From LMUY01 sp965199005 (GTDB taxonomy: Bacteria; Pseudomonadota; Alphaproteobacteria; Acetobacterales; Acetobacteraceae): a stretch of 64,000 nt of DNA. How positions within the stretch are numbered: position 1 is the stretch's first letter; every line of letters starts with the position of its first letter. The translations under genes and the position numbers were made by a program. Location: positions 868,001 to 932,000 of the forward strand of contig CBDAQK010000001.1 in the NCBI GenBank assembly GCA_965199005.1, in the 5' to 3' direction. This document shows, piece after piece, positions 1 to 9,126 of the stretch. The notes beneath the pieces are model-generated. The model was not told the DNA's origin. It saw nothing but the letters and a program-made list of their open reading frames with translations, and ran no database searches.

Positions 1-716
1 CGATCCTGTCTGATCATACCGGGCTGGCCCGTCAGGACGTCAAATTTTCCTCAGCGCTTGAGAAGCCGTTCAGCCGTCTGAAAATCCGCCTCAAGCGTGA
101 GATCATAACCTTCAACCAGCCGGAAGCAGATCCGGCCCGGCTGGCAGGCACTTACGTCGCACCGGAAGACTGGAACCGATTACTCGACGAGCCGGACGTC
201 ACCGTCCTTGACACCCGCAATCTTTACGAGACCTCAATCGGCAAATTCGCCAATGCCCGCGATCCGCAGATTGAACATTTTGCCGAATTCGCCGCCTATG
301 TGCGATCCAAACTTGACCCGGACAAACATAAGAGAATTGCGATGTATTGCACTGGCGGCATCCGGTGTGAGAAAGCGTCGGCCTTTATGCGCGTCAAAGG
401 CTTTGACGAGGTTTATCATCTGCACGGCGGTATTCTCAAATATCTTGAAGATATCCCAGTAGCCAAAAGCCGCTGGCAAGGCGACTGCTATGTATTCGAC
501 AAGCGCATGGCTGTTGGGCATGGGCTGACGACCGGCAACTATACAATGTGTTTCAGTTGCGGCTATCCGTTGTCGGCCGAGGATGTGACCCATCGGCTTC
601 ACGAAGCAGGGGTATCCTGTGTCTATTGCCATGCGGATATCAGCGATGCCGACAAGGCTCGCTTTCGCGAGCGCCATCGCCAGATGACGGTGTTTGCGGC
701 AATCCCATCGAAGTAA
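1..716 (+). CDS. trhO: TrhO, tRNA uridine-34 hydroxylase (rhodanese-like), 3' part
   Basis: The 5' end lies outside the window; the reading frame is open from base 3. TrhO (formerly YceA) hydroxylates uridine 34 of certain tRNAs with oxygen, giving 5-hydroxyuridine. Visible are the rhodanese-type domain with the active-site loop CTGGIRCEKA (around base 350) and the typical C-terminal tail with paired cysteines, CFSCG and CVYCH (bases 550-640). The sequence before the loop (DTRNLYETSIGKFANA) matches the rhodanese substrate-side segment. The end, about 30 residues after the second Cys pair, is normal for the family. It is chromosomal housekeeping content next to a decayed region, so the accessory island seems to begin right after it. 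Family assignment is firm. Confidence 0.93.
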   Translation, partial: ILSDHTGLARQDVKFSSALEKPFSRLKIRLKREIITFNQPEADPARLAGTYVAPEDWNRLLDEPDVTVLDTRNLYETSIGKFANARDPQIEHFAEFAAYVRSKLDPDKHKRIAMYCTGGIRCEKASAFMRVKGFDEVYHLHGGILKYLEDIPVAKSRWQGDCYVFDKRMAVGHGLTTGNYTMCFSCGYPLSAEDVTHRLHEAGVSCVYCHADISDADKARFRERHRQMTVFAAIPSK

Positions 717-766
717 TAGCCGCATCTCGCTGGTCGCTTCACGCTGATTTGACGAGACATCTTACA

Positions 767-1130
767 TCAGAAGCCGCCGTTCCGCGCGAGCACCCGGCAA
801 GCCGTATGACTGCTTGCCGGGAACAAAGAAGTGCTGCGCGCCGGGCGAGTGACTATGCACGGAAACGCCTGGGAGACACTGGTGCTCGCGAGATTGCTCG
901 CAAGCCGCACCGCCGGAGGGAGCGAGCGTTTGTCAGGCGTCTTCCAGTCATGGAGATTGTGTGTTTCGCCGGGGTAGTAAAAATCACGTCCCTCTCACAG
1001 TAAAACCACCTCTCGTCGGGCTTGTTGCTCCTGAAAGCGGGCCAGCCGTCGAAGACGACATAGGAGGGATAGTTGCCGTAGAACGGAAACTTCAGCCTAC
1101 TGTCGACATGACCGGAACTACTACTAGATG
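767..1130 (-). pseudogene. Decayed coding remnant in the 717-1435 gap, family unknown
   Basis: This gap holds no intact gene. On the minus strand a protein-like stretch can be read from about 1130 to 960 (pieces such as KFPFYGNYPSYVVFDGW and SNKPDERWFYC). It then needs a frame change near 960-975 to continue as HDWKTPDKRSLPPAVRLASN and end at a TGA at 769-767. No start codon or ribosome site is evident, and the stretch is broken by at least one frameshift, so I read it as a dying gene. I do not recognise the family. The rest of the gap (1130-1435) shows nothing I can support except the ribosome site of the next gene. Confidence 0.3.
793..821. other. 10-bp perfect stem-loop after trhO
   Basis: CCCGGCAAGC (793-802) pairs exactly with GCTTGCCGGG (812-821) around a 9-nt loop. 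It lies 77 bases after the trhO stop. No T-run follows on either strand, so it is not a standard intrinsic terminator. It may still end or stabilise the trhO transcript. Confidence 0.35.
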
Positions 1131-1435
1131 CTATTCAGCTCAATATTTGTAGTCTGGGATAGAGTCTTGAAGACCACTTCCGCATTATGCCCCACTACGG
1201 GTAGTAAGACGATGCAGGCGTTCCCGGTTCCATTTGTCGGTCGCTGGTCACGTCTCTGGCTATCTAGGGTTGGCATGCGGCTCTACTAAAGAAGGGATCA
1301 GGCTTACCGGAGTTACTCGGCCGCACCCACACCATTGACCAAAAAGAACTGCACCGATCCTCCTAATTATCGCGCTGCTATACAAAGTCTGGACCGGCTG
1401 CTATGCAGCCCTCGAATCCACGCTGAGGAACATGT

Positions 1436-4400
1436 ATGAGTTTCACAACTGGGGTTGCCCCGTTGCGTATTTCCAACGAGGCATTTCTCGTTGCAGCTAC
1501 AATCGAGCGTTGCCCTCCCACCATGATGTTGCGCGAACTGGTGATGAACGCTCTCGAAGCGGCCGCGTTCGCGTCGGATGCCCCAAAGCAAGTGCGGGTG
1601 ACGGTTTGTGAGGTGGAAGGCACGAACAAGCTTTGCATCTGGAACACCGGCCCGGGCCTCCTTGCGCAGGAACTGCTACAAATTTCTGATCTGTCCTCGT
1701 CCCTGCACAAGAACGTCTCGCTGGACGGGAATTTCGGCATGGGTGCGAAGGCCGCGTCACTGACATCCAATCGGCATGGGCTTCGGTATCGATCCTGCTG
1801 CCGGGGCGTGGTGTCGCAGCTTTTGCTTGGGCAGCGGGACGGTGTCTATGGCCGCGTCCTCCAGGCTTCTCCCGCCGACGGCACGGTAGCCGAAGTGATC
1901 GACGTGACGGAGGTGTGCCGGTCCGAGGCTATCTATGACCTGAGTCACGACTGGACGGAAGTCGTGCTCCTCGGGAACAGCGCAAATCAGGACACTGCGC
2001 GCGATCCTTATGCAGGGGCACCTGCGGTTGACAAGGAATGGGTCGAACAGACGGTGGGGCGGCGTTTCCTCCGCATCTCTTCGGGAGTGTCGCTGCAACT
2101 GGCAGCCGTTGCCGGCGGTGCAGAAAAGGGCGAATTTCAATCAGCTTTCGACGCTGCCTTTTTCGACCGGGTCGAAAAGGTCGCGCTGCCGGGCAATGTC
2201 ACAATCCATTACTGCTATCGCGCTCCAGACTCCACGGGGCCGCAGCATCGCGTGCCCACAATAGGGTTGGGCGCGATCGCATTCGAGGACGAACTCTATG
2301 ATCTGGTCGAGGGCAACCGCTGGCGGCTAGAGGCGCCAAGTTACGGCCTGACCTTCGCCGCACGACACTGCACGATCCTCGTCGAGCTCGGGCATGGTTT
2401 CCCAGTTCGGCCAGAGCAATACCGGCAGTTCTTACGATCGCGCGATGGCGACCAGCACCAGGTGAAATTTGCCGATTTCGGGAGTATGGTGCGGGACAAC
2501 ATCCCGTTTTGGTTGCGCCAAATTATCGAGGCGTCGCTGCCGCAGTCGGATGATGATATAAAAGACATCAAAGCGGATTTGCAGCAGCTTCTGCTGGAAC
2601 TGGGAATAAAAGACCCACCGCCCCCCCCTGCGAAGGTCGCACCAGACGACGGTAGCAAGCCAACTCCTCCGAAGGGTCAGGCGGACGGCACGCCGCCCCC
2701 ACCGCCGAAGCCACCCAAGCCTGTTCTGCCTACACCACCCGAGATCATCAAAATCTCCGACGAGGACCAGATTGTCGAGAAGGCGCTCGGTGGACGAGCT
2801 GCACGGTTCTACCCGGCTTCGCGCCAGGTGTTCGTCAACACCCGTTACGCCACATTCGCGAGGCTGACGGCTCAACTCCGCAGCCATTTTGCGGAGTTTT
2901 TTTCCGACCCGGCGGCGCTGGACCAAGTCGCCCAGCAGGTTGCAGAATGGGCTTTGATCCGCCGTCTGAGCCGCGCGCTTATCCACACGCTCGCGAAGAG
3001 CAGCATTGGCTGGCCGGACGAAGAGGTTCGGGCCGTGCAGGCGCCGGGCTCGATGAGCATCATGGTTGACGATCTGGATACGGTGCTGCCCGCTGCTATG
3101 CGTCGCATGGCAACCCAACTCGGTTTGGAGGGCGACTTTGGGCGCGGGTCTGGGGTCGTCATCGATCCGAGTGTTGGACAGGCGGCTGCGGATCTTGCGG
3201 ATGCCGAGGCCCAATTGCAGCGCGCCATGGCAGCGGATATTGCCCATATAGGCCCGTTTTACCGGCAGGTCGCGCTTGTCTTGCAGCAGCAGCGCAACCC
3301 GTTGGCGGCTCGTACCTGGCTGGAGAAGGGTATTGCAGTCGACCCGGAGGATCCGTGGTGCCACTACGAGATCGCTGGTCTTCAGCTTGCCCAAGGTGAT
3401 TTGGTGGGCGCGAAAAAATCTGCGGATGCGGCGCTCAACCGGGCCCCCCACGCCACCCGCGAAACGTTCCTCCGGCGCCTGGCGCAGGTGGAGCAACGTT
3501 TGGGCAACCCCGAAATGGCTCAAGCGCTGTTGGAGCAAGCAGCCGAGGCCGACCTCACGAGCCCATGGGCGCTGTTCGAGCTTTCGGGGTTGAAGCTTTC
3601 AACAGGCGAGCTGAGCGCCGCCGCGTCTGTCGCCGACGCGGCGCTCGCCCGGAGCAGAGCCCCGTCCGCCACGTTGCTGCGCCGGCGGGCCGAAGTGGCA
3701 ACGCGTGCTGGGGACCGAGCCCTCTCGAAGCGCTATCTTGCAGACGCCATGGCGGCAGACCCGACCGATCCTTGGAACCTGCTGGACCTGTCCGGGTCGC
3801 GGTTGTTGGACGGCGATGTCGAGGGTGCTTCTCAGATCATTGACGAGGCGCTCAGTTACAATCCAAGCAACCCGAGCCAGCTGCTGCGGCGGCGCAGTGA
3901 GATAGAATTGCGCCGCGGCAACCGCGCTGCGGCGCTGGCGGCGGCGAGAAGCGCCTCCGAAGCCGATCCGACAGATCCTTGGGTCATGTTTCAAGTATCG
4001 AGTGTTTTGTTAACAATCGGCGACTTGGACGGCGCCGAACAGGCCATTATTGGTGCGATCGAATGCAGTCCGATCCCGTCACCGCATTTCCTGCGCCGGC
4101 GCGCGGAAATCGATGCGCGGCGTAAGAACCACGAGGGCGCGAGAAGCTGGCTCAAGCAAGCGATGGCGCTTGATCCGAAGGACCCGTGGTCACGGCTGGA
4201 TCTTGCGGCGCAACTCCTTGCCGTCGGTGATCTGGCCGGGGCTGACGTGGTCGCTACCGAAGCCCACCAAATACATACAGGCAATCCTGCCCCCTTCTTG
4301 CAACGTCGCAGTGAGATTGCCTCACGAAGGGGCAATACGGCTGTGGCCCGTGACCTGATTGAGCAAGCAGTGACTGCCGATCCGTCCGACGCGTGGTGCC

Positions 4401-4738
4401 GTTTCGAGTTGTCCCGGCAATTGCTGGCCGAGGGCGATCTGGACCGCGCATGCACTGAGGCAGAGAAGGCAGCCGAGTTGTCCACCGTGCCTAATGCGAC
4501 ATTGTATCTGCACTGTGGGTCGATAGAGGGGCGCCGGAAGCATCCCGATGCGGCGCGCAAGTGGTTCGATCGTGCGATTGCCATCGATCCGGCTGACCCG
4601 CAGTCGTGGAAAGAGGTTTCCGGCCTCCTGATGGTCATTGGTGACTTGGAGGGCGCGCAGCATGCGGCCGAGGAAGCAGTCCGGCTTGGGTCGCCATCAA
4701 CTGCACGGACACCCGGCGTTGCAAGAGAAGCCGCGTGA
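1436..4738 (+). CDS. GHKL (Hsp90/MORC-like) ATPase with C-terminal TPR array, 1100 aa
   Basis: The ATG at 1436 follows GAGGAA at a good distance. Residues 1-110 carry a GHKL ATP-binding fold: N box with Glu34 and Asn38 (RELVMNALEA), G1 box with NTGPGL (70-75, Asn where Asp is usual), and G2 box GNFGMGAKAA (98-107). A middle region runs to about 390, a proline-rich linker covers about 391-435, and residues 595-1085 are TPR repeats in seven units of about 69 residues, each marked by a DPxDPW-like motif. GHKL proteins with this lid pattern (Hsp90, MutL, MORC) use ATP-driven dimerisation, and TPRs bind partner proteins. The combination suggests a remodelling or scaffold ATPase, but the substrate is unknown. 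It stands alone, upstream of surface-glycan-type genes. No kinase His or receiver domain is seen, so it is not a sensor kinase. Confidence 0.75.
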   Translation: MSFTTGVAPLRISNEAFLVAATIERCPPTMMLRELVMNALEAAAFASDAPKQVRVTVCEVEGTNKLCIWNTGPGLLAQELLQISDLSSSLHKNVSLDGNFGMGAKAASLTSNRHGLRYRSCCRGVVSQLLLGQRDGVYGRVLQASPADGTVAEVIDVTEVCRSEAIYDLSHDWTEVVLLGNSANQDTARDPYAGAPAVDKEWVEQTVGRRFLRISSGVSLQLAAVAGGAEKGEFQSAFDAAFFDRVEKVALPGNVTIHYCYRAPDSTGPQHRVPTIGLGAIAFEDELYDLVEGNRWRLEAPSYGLTFAARHCTILVELGHGFPVRPEQYRQFLRSRDGDQHQVKFADFGSMVRDNIPFWLRQIIEASLPQSDDDIKDIKADLQQLLLELGIKDPPPPPAKVAPDDGSKPTPPKGQADGTPPPPPKPPKPVLPTPPEIIKISDEDQIVEKALGGRAARFYPASRQVFVNTRYATFARLTAQLRSHFAEFFSDPAALDQVAQQVAEWALIRRLSRALIHTLAKSSIGWPDEEVRAVQAPGSMSIMVDDLDTVLPAAMRRMATQLGLEGDFGRGSGVVIDPSVGQAAADLADAEAQLQRAMAADIAHIGPFYRQVALVLQQQRNPLAARTWLEKGIAVDPEDPWCHYEIAGLQLAQGDLVGAKKSADAALNRAPHATRETFLRRLAQVEQRLGNPEMAQALLEQAAEADLTSPWALFELSGLKLSTGELSAAASVADAALARSRAPSATLLRRRAEVATRAGDRALSKRYLADAMAADPTDPWNLLDLSGSRLLDGDVEGASQIIDEALSYNPSNPSQLLRRRSEIELRRGNRAAALAAARSASEADPTDPWVMFQVSSVLLTIGDLDGAEQAIIGAIECSPIPSPHFLRRRAEIDARRKNHEGARSWLKQAMALDPKDPWSRLDLAAQLLAVGDLAGADVVATEAHQIHTGNPAPFLQRRSEIASRRGNTAVARDLIEQAVTADPSDAWCRFELSRQLLAEGDLDRACTEAEKAAELSTVPNATLYLHCGSIEGRRKHPDAARKWFDRAIAIDPADPQSWKEVSGLLMVIGDLEGAQHAAEEAVRLGSPSTARTPGVAREAA

Positions 4739-5821
4739 GTCCGTTTGGGCCCGACGCGGTTCGCGGACGTTGGAACGCCATGGGGTGCCGGGCATCTTCG
4801 CCGGCGTAACGAGAGGGTTGCACACCAGTACACTGGGCGCTTAACTGGCTTTGATGCGGGCAATCCAAGTAAGAAACGTTCGTGACGAGGCCACTGGCTT
4901 GTTGGAGACTTACGCGTAAGTTGCGTACCACGGCGGTGGGCGGCCCTGTTCCGACTGTGATCCAAATCCAGATGTACGCAGTCCCAGGCCACCATGGCCG
5001 CGCCGGCGAGCGTGTCCGTGCCAGCCGCACTCCGGATCGTATGTCCGGTTCTTTAGACAAAGCTTTCTCCGCCCTCAGCAAAGGCCGCCATGAATATTTC
5101 ATAATGGGCAGCCCTGGTGAAAACTTCGGGGTGTTCAGGACCGTCGACCCCTATGCGGCCTGGCCGAGGCTCATCCGGCATTGTGGACGCCTCGGCCGGT
5201 TCTGCGCCCCCTCCAGCGTCGTTCGGGACGCTGGACTTCCACAGCCTTCCAGAATATAACGTTGTGGTATCGAGTAAAGGGGCGCGGTTCTCCGAAAAAG
5301 TTGAGTAAAGTCAGCTGCTTCGTTGGTAAGGCTGTTGGATAATGGGGAGTCGTTTGATCTAGATGCTATGCCAGCAAGCCAGCAGCCGGACGGGACCTTG
5401 GTCTTTTCAATCCCTAGAAAGCACGTAATTCACTGGGGTGACAGACCGTCAGAACCATTCGCACACCTGCTCGGATAGACGCCAAACAACCATCCGTGCG
5501 ACCGGCGCGTTACCCGGCCGGCGGGTCAGGCGGTGGCTTTTTATGAAAGCGCTGTTAACCTCATCGGGCCAGCAGCCGTTAAAAATTGGCGAACCGGGAC
5601 GGTGCATTGTGCTACGGCTCCGTCGATCAATAGCGAGGTTTATAGTCATTCCGAAGAGCAGTTTCCTTGAGCCGGACCTGGCCAAAACTTTACTGGATCT
5701 GAGGCAAGGCCAAACTACCCTTCACTGGTTTGAGCCAGTATCTTCTTACGACGCGTCTCAAGTATCTAGCGCTATGGCGCATTTTCCTTGAGATGTACTA
5801 TCTGATGGGCGGAGGCTAGCC
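4739..5821. other. 1.08-kb gap with ambiguous protein-like stretch
   Basis: No gene is convincing here. Between 5041 and 5259 the plus strand reads protein-like from an ATG (MSGSLDKAFSALSKGRHEY, then IMGSPGENFGVFRTVDPY) and stops at 5259. The minus strand across 5181-5053 reads equally well (MPDEPRPGRIGVDGPEHPEV, then AAHYEIFMAAFAEGGESFV, stop). Both cannot easily be real; one is probably the tail of a broken gene. Base composition is less GC-biased than in the flanking genes. From 5300 to 5800 I see nothing I can support apart from the ribosome site before 5822. Confidence 0.3.
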
Positions 5822-7021
5822 GTGGCGCATGAGTTCAAAAAACGGATCATCCTTTTGCAAGGACTCGCGGCAGGGGATTCAATTTCGGCAAAAGTCCTCT
5901 TATCGGAGGGCGCGTTTGTGCTCATCAAGAGTAGCGACGACGACATTCTGCTTTTTGTCGGTGTAAACCCCGACAGCAACCAGTTTGCTCTGAACAGCAG
6001 GATCGACGGGAAGTGGCAGGGGAAGAAGACAGGCCTTCTTAAGGAGCGCGACAGAGACATCGTCGATCTCCGGATGGAATTTGCGGAAACGCACGTCCGG
6101 GTGGGAGTTGGAGAGGCGGAGGCCATCGACTTCCCGTTTACCCGCGCCTTTACGAACGCCATTAGACTAGAAGGCGACCTCAAGCTGTCTGAACCAGAGG
6201 TTCGTTGGTCGGATACCGCGACCTATGAGGCTCAGCGGCGTCTCGTGACGAAGATCGACGTGGCGCCAGAGGCCTCGAAAGCCACGGCTCCGGTGCAGCA
6301 CGACCTGATTTATGACCTCGGCATGCACATCGGCCAAGACACTGACTTTTACCTGAAGAAAGGTTTTCGCGTCATTGCTGTCGAAGCGAGCCCAGTTTTG
6401 GCCCGCCAGGGTGCTCGAAAGTTCGCCCAGGCCATTGATGACGGCCGGTTGATCATCTTGAACCTGGGGGTTAGTGATAGAAGGGGATGTTTTCCGTTCT
6501 ATATCAATACAGTGCTCGACCATTGGAGCTCATTTGTGAAAGCAATTGCAGCACGAGAGCATCCCGTCGAAGAGGTGGAGATAAATGCCGTCCTCGTACA
6601 GGACTTATTTGCCGTATATGGTGTTCCATATTATTTGAAGGTCGATATCGAAGGCTCTGACCGGCATGTGATCAGTCAACTTCCTGGGCTGGATAATCTT
6701 CCCACGTATGTTTCGTTCGAGAACGCGGCCCCAGACGTTTTCGACATGATAGTTCGCGCCGGCTATCAAGTGTTCAAGTTCGTCAATCAAAGTGACGTTG
6801 GCAATGTTGCTTTGCCGTCCCCCTCGTCCGAAGGCCGGACCATTGATTATAAGTTCGAGTACGGCGCCAGCGGGCCCTTTGGCGCGGATTTGGGTCCTGA
6901 CTGGCTCGATCCCGCGGCCATGCTCAAGCGCCTACAGCAACACTGGGCAACCGGGTCCGAGGAGGGCGCCTGGTATGACCTGCATGCAAGCTTGGTGCGG
7001 ATCGGATCACCATCTGGTTAA
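5822..7021 (+). CDS. FkbM-family methyltransferase with galectin-like N-terminal domain
   Basis: The start is GTG, with GGAGG seven bases upstream; no in-frame ATG is near. Residues 160-330 are an FkbM-type SAM-dependent O-methyltransferase: SAM loop DLGMHIGQDTDF (from about 165), acidic loop VEASP (187-191) and LKVDIEGSD (272-280). Such enzymes usually methylate sugars or polyketides and often sit in glycan clusters. Residues 8-120 do not belong to that fold. They resemble galectins: NSxxxGxW spacing (Asn58, Trp65), a beta-strand rhythm, and a final IDFPFTRAF...GDLKL segment in galectin order. The galectin H-N-R triad does not align well, so sugar binding is uncertain. Neighbouring glycosyltransferases support a role in modifying surface polysaccharide or glycoprotein. 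The methyltransferase call is firm; the lectin call is tentative. Confidence 0.8.
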   Translation: MAHEFKKRIILLQGLAAGDSISAKVLLSEGAFVLIKSSDDDILLFVGVNPDSNQFALNSRIDGKWQGKKTGLLKERDRDIVDLRMEFAETHVRVGVGEAEAIDFPFTRAFTNAIRLEGDLKLSEPEVRWSDTATYEAQRRLVTKIDVAPEASKATAPVQHDLIYDLGMHIGQDTDFYLKKGFRVIAVEASPVLARQGARKFAQAIDDGRLIILNLGVSDRRGCFPFYINTVLDHWSSFVKAIAAREHPVEEVEINAVLVQDLFAVYGVPYYLKVDIEGSDRHVISQLPGLDNLPTYVSFENAAPDVFDMIVRAGYQVFKFVNQSDVGNVALPSPSSEGRTIDYKFEYGASGPFGADLGPDWLDPAAMLKRLQQHWATGSEEGAWYDLHASLVRIGSPSG

Positions 7022-7197
7022 CCTACGTGGGGTGGATCCCGTGCGCTGATCCTCATGGCTGAAAGACCTTGCGGTGCCGGTGACGGAGTGGAGGCCGCAT
7101 AGGTCTGCCGCTGCACCCGTGCCGTGCGCTGAGTAAGGCGGCGTCCTAATCGGGAAAGCTACTGAAGACGTTCTGTTGCGCGTCAGACATGTCCATG

Positions 7198-8463
7198 TCA
7201 GCGCAGACCAACCGCAATGTCGTCGACGAGGACCGACAAAGGCCGCTTACCGTCGTCGGCAAGCATCCAGCGGGACGGTCGAAGTGTGAGGTTGTTCCAT
7301 CCCTGCTGAAACTCTGCCATGAAACTCACCCGCGAAGGGACATCGGGGTCGAGTTTGAGTTTGGTTGTGACCAACGGGTGGCCTTCGAACAAGATCGTAA
7401 CGTTCTGATGCGGGAAGTAATTGTGCAGCGTCATCGTAACGTCGCGGATACTGGCATCCCGGCAATATATTTGGAAGTTACTTTCAGGCCCAACCGCCCA
7501 GCGAAATGCTTGACCCGTTTGCAGCACCTTGGCGTCCTTAGAGCTGAAGCCCTCCAAATATTGCAAGGCGCCGTCCTCCGGTTCGTCTGCCGGCGTCTCC
7601 GGCTGAGTGGCCTTGGGGGCGATCTCTTGTTGACCCTCTGCAAGGTCTTCTACATCCAAGCCCATCAGGAGCAGGACAAGGAGGCGCGAGCCGGAATCAG
7701 GGTGCACGGCATACGCAAACTCGAAGGCCAAGGTATTCTCACCAGCCAGGAGGAAGACAAAGCAAGTCGCGAGCCCCTGTTGGGAAAAGTCCTCCTGGTG
7801 AAAATCGATCGAGAACGGCTCGGCGTCGTTGACGCGTAGCAAAGCGCGCTGCGTTCGGATCGGCACGCGGTAAGAGAATGTAAGCTTCGCCCGGCCGGCT
7901 GCTTTGCGCTCCAGCACGATCTTCGGTGTTGTCGAAACCATCCATCGGGACCGGTCATACCATCCATCTTCAGGCGATGGATCCTCGACTTCCCCAAAAC
8001 CTTCGGATTTTTCCCAGCGGATCATGTTTTGGGATAACAAAGCATCAGTCGTTTCGCTATCGGTCAAGCTGATACCCTCTAACATGTAAGCCAGTTGTCG
8101 ACCACTCGCATCGGCGGTGCCAGCGACCGATGCAATGATCTCGAGCGTATGAAACCCTACGTCAAACTCGGCGTCGAATCGCAGACGGATCAACGTGGCG
8201 ATCGAAGTCGCGCTGAGGTCGTGAAGCACGCGCGTGTCGCCAAGGTAAATGGTCAAGCGCTGGTTCATATTGATGTTTCGCAGCCGCAACTCGAGGGTGC
8301 GCGGACCGGCTCGCTTACTGAACAGCCGTATCCGGCATTTAGGGTTGATGACCCATCGGAACGTCGATTGAAGACCAAGGTCAGGATAAGGCCCTTCAAT
8401 GAAGGACGCACCCTCCATGATTTCGAAGCTGGCATCCTCAAGCGCGCCATCGGGTGGAGTCAT
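7198..8463 (-). CDS. Three-module beta-sandwich protein ('FRW module'), function unknown
   Basis: This is a protein of about 421 residues built of three related all-beta modules. Modules 1 and 3 open with the same signature, STFRWVINPKCRIRLF and QAFRWAVGPESNFQIY, each followed by strands ending in a TI(Y/L)x-GxxxL motif. The middle one is more divergent (DRSRWMVSTTPKIVLE). The same module ends the large glycosyltransferase at 12012-15005. No signal peptide is visible. The start could be this ATG or a TTG five codons upstream (8478-8476); neither has a strong ribosome site. The gene is on the opposite strand to its neighbours. A carbohydrate-binding or adaptor role for glycosyltransferases would fit the context but is inference only. 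Confidence 0.6.
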   Translation of the reverse strand: MTPPDGALEDASFEIMEGASFIEGPYPDLGLQSTFRWVINPKCRIRLFSKRAGPRTLELRLRNINMNQRLTIYLGDTRVLHDLSATSIATLIRLRFDAEFDVGFHTLEIIASVAGTADASGRQLAYMLEGISLTDSETTDALLSQNMIRWEKSEGFGEVEDPSPEDGWYDRSRWMVSTTPKIVLERKAAGRAKLTFSYRVPIRTQRALLRVNDAEPFSIDFHQEDFSQQGLATCFVFLLAGENTLAFEFAYAVHPDSGSRLLVLLLMGLDVEDLAEGQQEIAPKATQPETPADEPEDGALQYLEGFSSKDAKVLQTGQAFRWAVGPESNFQIYCRDASIRDVTMTLHNYFPHQNVTILFEGHPLVTTKLKLDPDVPSRVSFMAEFQQGWNNLTLRPSRWMLADDGKRPLSVLVDDIAVGLR

Positions 8464-8548
8464 CTGGTTCTCGGCCAATGTGAAATATCTTGCCGTCGCT
8501 AGACGCCATCTCTTGTAGCAATGGAGCTATTCCCTGCCCATAGGGTAA

Positions 8549-8785
8549 ATCACCTGGAAGCGATATCCGCGACAAGAGCCGGCTGCCGCTGCATATCGTT
8601 TCGACTTGAATCAAGGGTATCAGGATTTCGTCGGCATCACGGACGGTCTACCCGGCGGAAACTGCTGCTGGGAGAAGAAGCTTGCTCAGGCTCTCCTCTC
8701 CCGTAGCGGACAAAAGTATGTCGAGGTCCACGGCCGCTGGATTGTGCATCAGTTCAGCCGGGCGAATGCCTGGGATCGTAGATGA
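8549..8785 (+). pseudogene. 78-codon open stretch without ATG, probable gene remnant
   Basis: The 8479-9126 gap contains one protein-like frame that ends in TGA at 8783-8785. It reads AYRFDLNQGYQDFVGITDG, then GNCCWEKKLAQALL, then YVEVHGRWIVHQFSRANAWD. No ATG or GTG starts it and a stop lies just upstream, so it looks like the 3' piece of a truncated gene. A TTG inside could start a shorter peptide. I do not recognise the family. 8786-9126 holds only the next gene's leader. Confidence 0.3.
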
Positions 8786-9126
8786 TCTGATAACGCCGGA
8801 CCGGGCGAGAAGGGTCGGCCACCACCTCCGACCGGCAGCCTGAGAATTGAGGCTGTAGCAATCTCCTGAACAGCAGATCTTTTGTGGGTCAGAGACGAGG
8901 CGAGGGCCTCATCGAGCCTCGTGGACCAAGCTTTCGAGTTGTGCTTCGAAAGCGCTGGACGCACTCCTGCTACTATGACATGAGGGAAAATACATATTAA
9001 TGAGCTGAGACATACAAATGGACGAGCCGAACCGTCATCTCTGCGCTGCTCAGGATATCTTGAGTCTTGGTCTCATTCTCCATGACAGCTCGAAAACATA
9101 GCAGCATCATTGGTCAAAGGGTTTGG

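Noticed and set aside
2432..3538. Minus-strand frame of 368 codons within the GHKL/TPR gene
   Set aside because: Antisense shadow of the TPR region; no recognisable domain.
5438..5791. 117-codon plus-strand frame before the FkbM gene
   Set aside because: Composition and lack of any motif or ribosome site argue for chance.
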